From Allodiplogaster sudhausi (lineage: Eukaryota; Nematoda; Chromadorea; Rhabditida; Diplogasteridae), in the NCBI GenBank assembly GCA_945643635.1, contig CALZFC010000256.1, positions 1,548,001 to 1,612,000 of the forward strand: a DNA stretch of 64,000 nt. Reading direction: 5' to 3'. This document shows positions 60,898 through 64,000 of the stretch, piece by piece. How positions within the stretch are numbered: position 1 is the first letter of the stretch; each line of letters starts with the position of its first letter. The position numbers were made by a program, and so were the translations under genes. A model generated the notes under the pieces. The model was not told the origin of the DNA. It saw only the letters and a program-made list of their open reading frames with translations, and made no database searches.

Positions 60898-61197
60898 CAG
60901 AGCCGGTAACGGCCCGGCCGGCCCGGCCCGGCTGATGGCACTTTTAAGTGCAAAACTGTCTTCATTTGTTCGTATTCCCCAATAAAACTTTTTCTACTAG
61001 ACATTAAAATGAATATTCATAGCATGAGCATGAATATTTTTGAATTTCAAAAAAAGTTTTAGCTCTTCGGACTTTTTTCCCCAGAATTTTTTGAAAATCG
61101 GGCTCAAACAGGCCCACGGTCCGCGCCCAAAATTCTAGGGACCGGAAATGGTTCGGGCCGGGCCGGCCCAAAATTTTTGGGCCATTTACCGGCTCTG
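60898..61197. mobile_element. 300-bp hAT-type MITE with 8-bp target duplication
   Basis: Ends CAGAGCCGG and CCGGCTCTG are flanked by GTAGGGGT on both sides (60890-60897 and 61198-61205). The 8-bp duplication and CAG-type ends fit hAT elements. The opposite arm of the surrounding inverted repeat (about 61640-61652) has a single GTAGGGGT with no element. No coding capacity. Confidence 0.9.
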
Positions 61198-62993
61198 GTA
61201 GGGGTCCGTGTTTCAAACACGGTTTTGCCTATCTAAAATGATAGTTACTAGACTTTTACATATTGGGTAGCCTTATTTTATCATTGGCTTCATGTGGCTT
61301 CAAGAGACAGGAGAACGTTTGATTGTACCCCACGTGCGGAATAGTGCGGAATACAACAAGGCAGGAAAATGGAGGCAAAAAAGGTTAAGATCGAATCCAA
61401 ATGGCTTTAATCGATGTAGAAAAGTGCTTAGAAATCGCCTATATACTAAAAAGACAATTTAATGCCGTGATTGATATAGTTACGCGACCTGTCAAATATG
61501 GCATTTTCTCGCTTTTTAGGTGTTTTCAATCGTGCATTGGATTCTTGAAGCCACATGAAGCCAGGGATAAAATAAGGCTGCCCAATATGTAAAAGTCTAT
61601 TAGCTATCATTTTAGATAGACAAAACCGTGTTTGAAAAACAGACCCCTACATAGCAACACTTTAAGTATGTCTGGGCTGCTGACGAAAGCTTACCGCGGT
61701 GTCAAAAACGTGCTCTTATAGTTAGCATGGAATTTCCACTGCTCAAATAACTATCTGAATAGCTTACAAGATTATCTATGAATATATTTGAATCATTATT
61801 ACAATAAGCATTGAAGTAAATGATTGATTTTATCCTGCTGAGTCTTCTGCATCAAAGGCCGATTGAATGAATCTCGAACTGAGGGCAGCCAGCATGCAAC
61901 AACATGAGATTAAATAAGAACTAGACCTAAAAGTAATCTCTGGGATATTCTTCAATGCAAAGAAAATAAAATACCGATAAAAACTCCAATAAGATCGAAG
62001 AAATAAATCATTTTGTCCAGCAAAAGGCTAAATATGCAAACTGGGTGATTTGAGTTATTGATTTTTTCCTCGCACACAGAAAAATATTCGTAAAAGTCGT
62101 GCTCTACCGAAAAGGCTAAGTAAATATTCGTGGAATCTAGCTTTTCGAGCGCGGACGTTTCCGCCCAAAGGAAGTATTCGTAGTACGTAGCACAACAAAC
62201 AGGTCAAAATTACATTTAAAAATTCATTACTGGTAAATGCCTGAAGTAATTCTATAGAATGAAACTCCGATTAATAGATCTTTTTACGCTCTATGCAAAT
62301 AAAAATGTCCCCAAAAAGTATAGTTAGCATGGAATTTCCACTGCTCAAATAACTATCTGAATAGCTTACAAGATTATCTATGAATATATTTGAATCATTA
62401 TTACTTTTGAAAAACAGACCCCTACATAGCAACACTTTAAGTATGTCTGGGCTGCTGACGAAAGCTAACCGCGGTGTCAAAAACGTGCTCTTATAGTTAG
62501 CATGGAATTTCCACTGCTCAAATAACTATCTGAATAGCTTACAAGATTATCTATGAATATATTTGAATCATTATTACAATAAGCATTGAAGTAAATGATT
62601 GATTTTATCCTGCTGAGTCTTCTGCATCAAAGGCCGATTGAATGAATCTCGAACTGAGGGCAGCCAGCATGCAACAACATGAGATTAAATAAGAACTAGA
62701 CCTAAAAGTAATCTCTGGGATATTCTTCAATGCAAAGAAAATAAAGTACCGATAAAAACTCCCCTAAGATCGAAGAAATAAATCATTTTGTCCAGCACGG
62801 CTAAATATGCAAACCAGGTGATTTGAGTTATTGATTTTTTTCTCGATCAATAGTGGATCAATGAAAACAATATTCTACCATTTTAAGTGTGTTACTATAC
62901 AGAAGCAATCCTGAAAATAGTATGAAGTTTCCTTTACATTGAAGAAAGATATGCATGAAAAACCAAAATATGCACTTTTATTGCACGCTACTG

Positions 62994-64000
62994 TATATAC
63001 ATATATTTAAAAAATGTTTTAACGATTTTTGAATATTCAACTGTATATTTATTATTTTATGTTTCAAATTGCGAACTAACAAGACATTTCAAATTGAAAT
63101 ATATAAACGATAGAGGGCTTTTCCCATTACATGAATGTATGTATATATGCATGTACATAGGTATATTCGAAAGAATCATATAAATATTCATGTCAAAAAA
63201 TTTGATGTAAAAAAAAAGCTGCTTTCAGAAAACCGAAACATTACTTTTGCTACTGCGAGTCACAGTGCGAGAGAATCTTAAGTATATATTAAAAATATTC
63301 AATGCTTTCAACAAAAAAAGGTTGAGGATGAATGCGAAACTGCGCTGATTGTGAATAGTAAGGAAAGGAGAAAGATGTGCCCGACTTGCTCCATAAAGAT
63401 CAAATCGTAGGCTACCATTCATGTAGAATGCCGGAAAATCAGATATATACATACTTTAAACTGTAATGCCTGGGTGTTTTGGGAAACAAGTTGGAAAGGT
63501 ATGGAAGTACATGCGTTACTCGAAGTGGCGTAGTTTTTTCACAGCTTCTTAGCGATCTATGACTCAAAGAGATTAACCAGATATGAAATTCAAGCGTGTT
63601 CTATATATGGGTTTAGAGTATCATATAATGAAGTTGTTGTTAAATATATCTGCAAAAACGGTGATCGAACTGAAATTTATGGTGAATTTCAATACGGAGA
63701 ACAATTACTTTTTTTTTAAATAATAAATTATATAAATAGACATTCGATTATTTGAAGATACGAAACTTTTCTTTATGTAAACATGTATATCACAACGAAT
63801 TTTGAGAACCCGTGGACCAGAGAATGAGATAGAAAGTGGGGTAGAGAAGAAAATGGAGAGAAAGAAAAGGACACAGAAATAGAGTGAGAGAGAGAGATTG
63901 AAATGGAGAGGGTCAGACAGATCGAAGACTCCAGAGAGATTATCACTGGATCGGAGAAACGCCACTCGAGTTAACCGGGTTGACAGAAACTTGACGTGTC
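62994..64000. other. Window end: AT-rich DNA with a candidate signal-peptide exon
   Basis: On the minus strand a frame from 63394 reads MEQVGHIFLLSLLFTISAVS followed by HSSSTFF and a possible GTTGAA donor near 63316. It could be exon 1 of the three-finger gene across the transposon. A short GA-rich stretch lies at 63825-63910. Confidence 0.35.

Larger units (their letters stand above)
58300..62993. mobile_element. Composite transposon with Tc1/mariner-like ends (4.7 kb), nested and internally duplicated
   Basis: The ends CAGTAGCGTGCAATAAAAGT and its reverse complement (right end at 62993) are flanked by TA, as in Tc1/mariner insertions. Outer inverted arms span about 58300-58470 and 62840-62993. 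Inside, 60240-61310 pairs with about 61535-62310 as a large imperfect palindrome. A segment (61632-62066) is repeated directly at 62404-62838, with a third partial copy at 62318-62403. A (TC)n tract, (CAGA)n and a hAT-type element are embedded. No transposase frame was seen. Confidence 0.75.

Overview
The window is eukaryotic nuclear DNA, most likely from a nematode. Genes are cut into short exons with GT-AG introns, and intergenic DNA is AT-rich. Long (GA)n/(TC)n tracts occur in most introns. The best lineage marker is a nine-exon receptor at 52.8-54.7 kb that reads as a nematode serpentine chemoreceptor (Srd/Str type). I placed splice sites by eye so that reading phase is kept across every junction; no alignment or transcript data was used.

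Layout. 0.15-14.0 kb, minus: 5' part of a doublecortin-domain kinase gene (DCLK/ZYG-8 type), with two DCX domains and the start of the kinase. Its largest intron holds a 2-kb foldback element with TTAA target duplications. 16.2-17.2 kb: decayed copy of part of the next gene. 18.5-21.5 kb, minus: eight-exon gene for an unrecognised secreted 226-aa protein. 22.55-28.83 kb, plus: complete 13-exon CD36-family scavenger receptor (517 aa). 39.3-47.1 kb, minus: a second, inverted copy of exons 2-13. The copies face tail to tail around a 7-kb spacer.

The spacer (29.9-37.1 kb) holds a tRNA-like SINE fragment, a strong GC-rich hairpin, a His/Gly/Tyr-rich last exon, a broken copy of the 50-kb membrane-protein gene, and a two-exon gene for a 62-aa cationic, Gly/Arg/Trp-rich secreted peptide at 35.4-35.8 kb. 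That peptide is the best candidate for something undescribed.

49.9-51.8 kb, minus: small type I membrane protein with a six-cysteine ectodomain. 52.8-54.7 kb, minus: chemoreceptor. 54.7-55.7 kb, plus: four-helix membrane protein whose only apparent start overlaps the chemoreceptor start and is followed by an in-frame stop. 57.0-58.0 kb, minus: membrane-anchored protein with a Ly6/three-finger-like cysteine pattern. 58.3-63.0 kb: nested transposon with Tc1/mariner-like ends, carrying a 300-bp hAT-type element.

Several insertions can be dated relative to duplications because the matching repeat copy preserves an empty site: a TTAA foldback element in the 3' flank of the second CD36 copy, a hAT element in one arm of the 60-62 kb inverted repeat, and a 0.45-kb foldback in the 3' flank of the first CD36 copy. 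A miniature LTR retrotransposon also sits inside a TIR element in intron 3 of the second CD36 copy.
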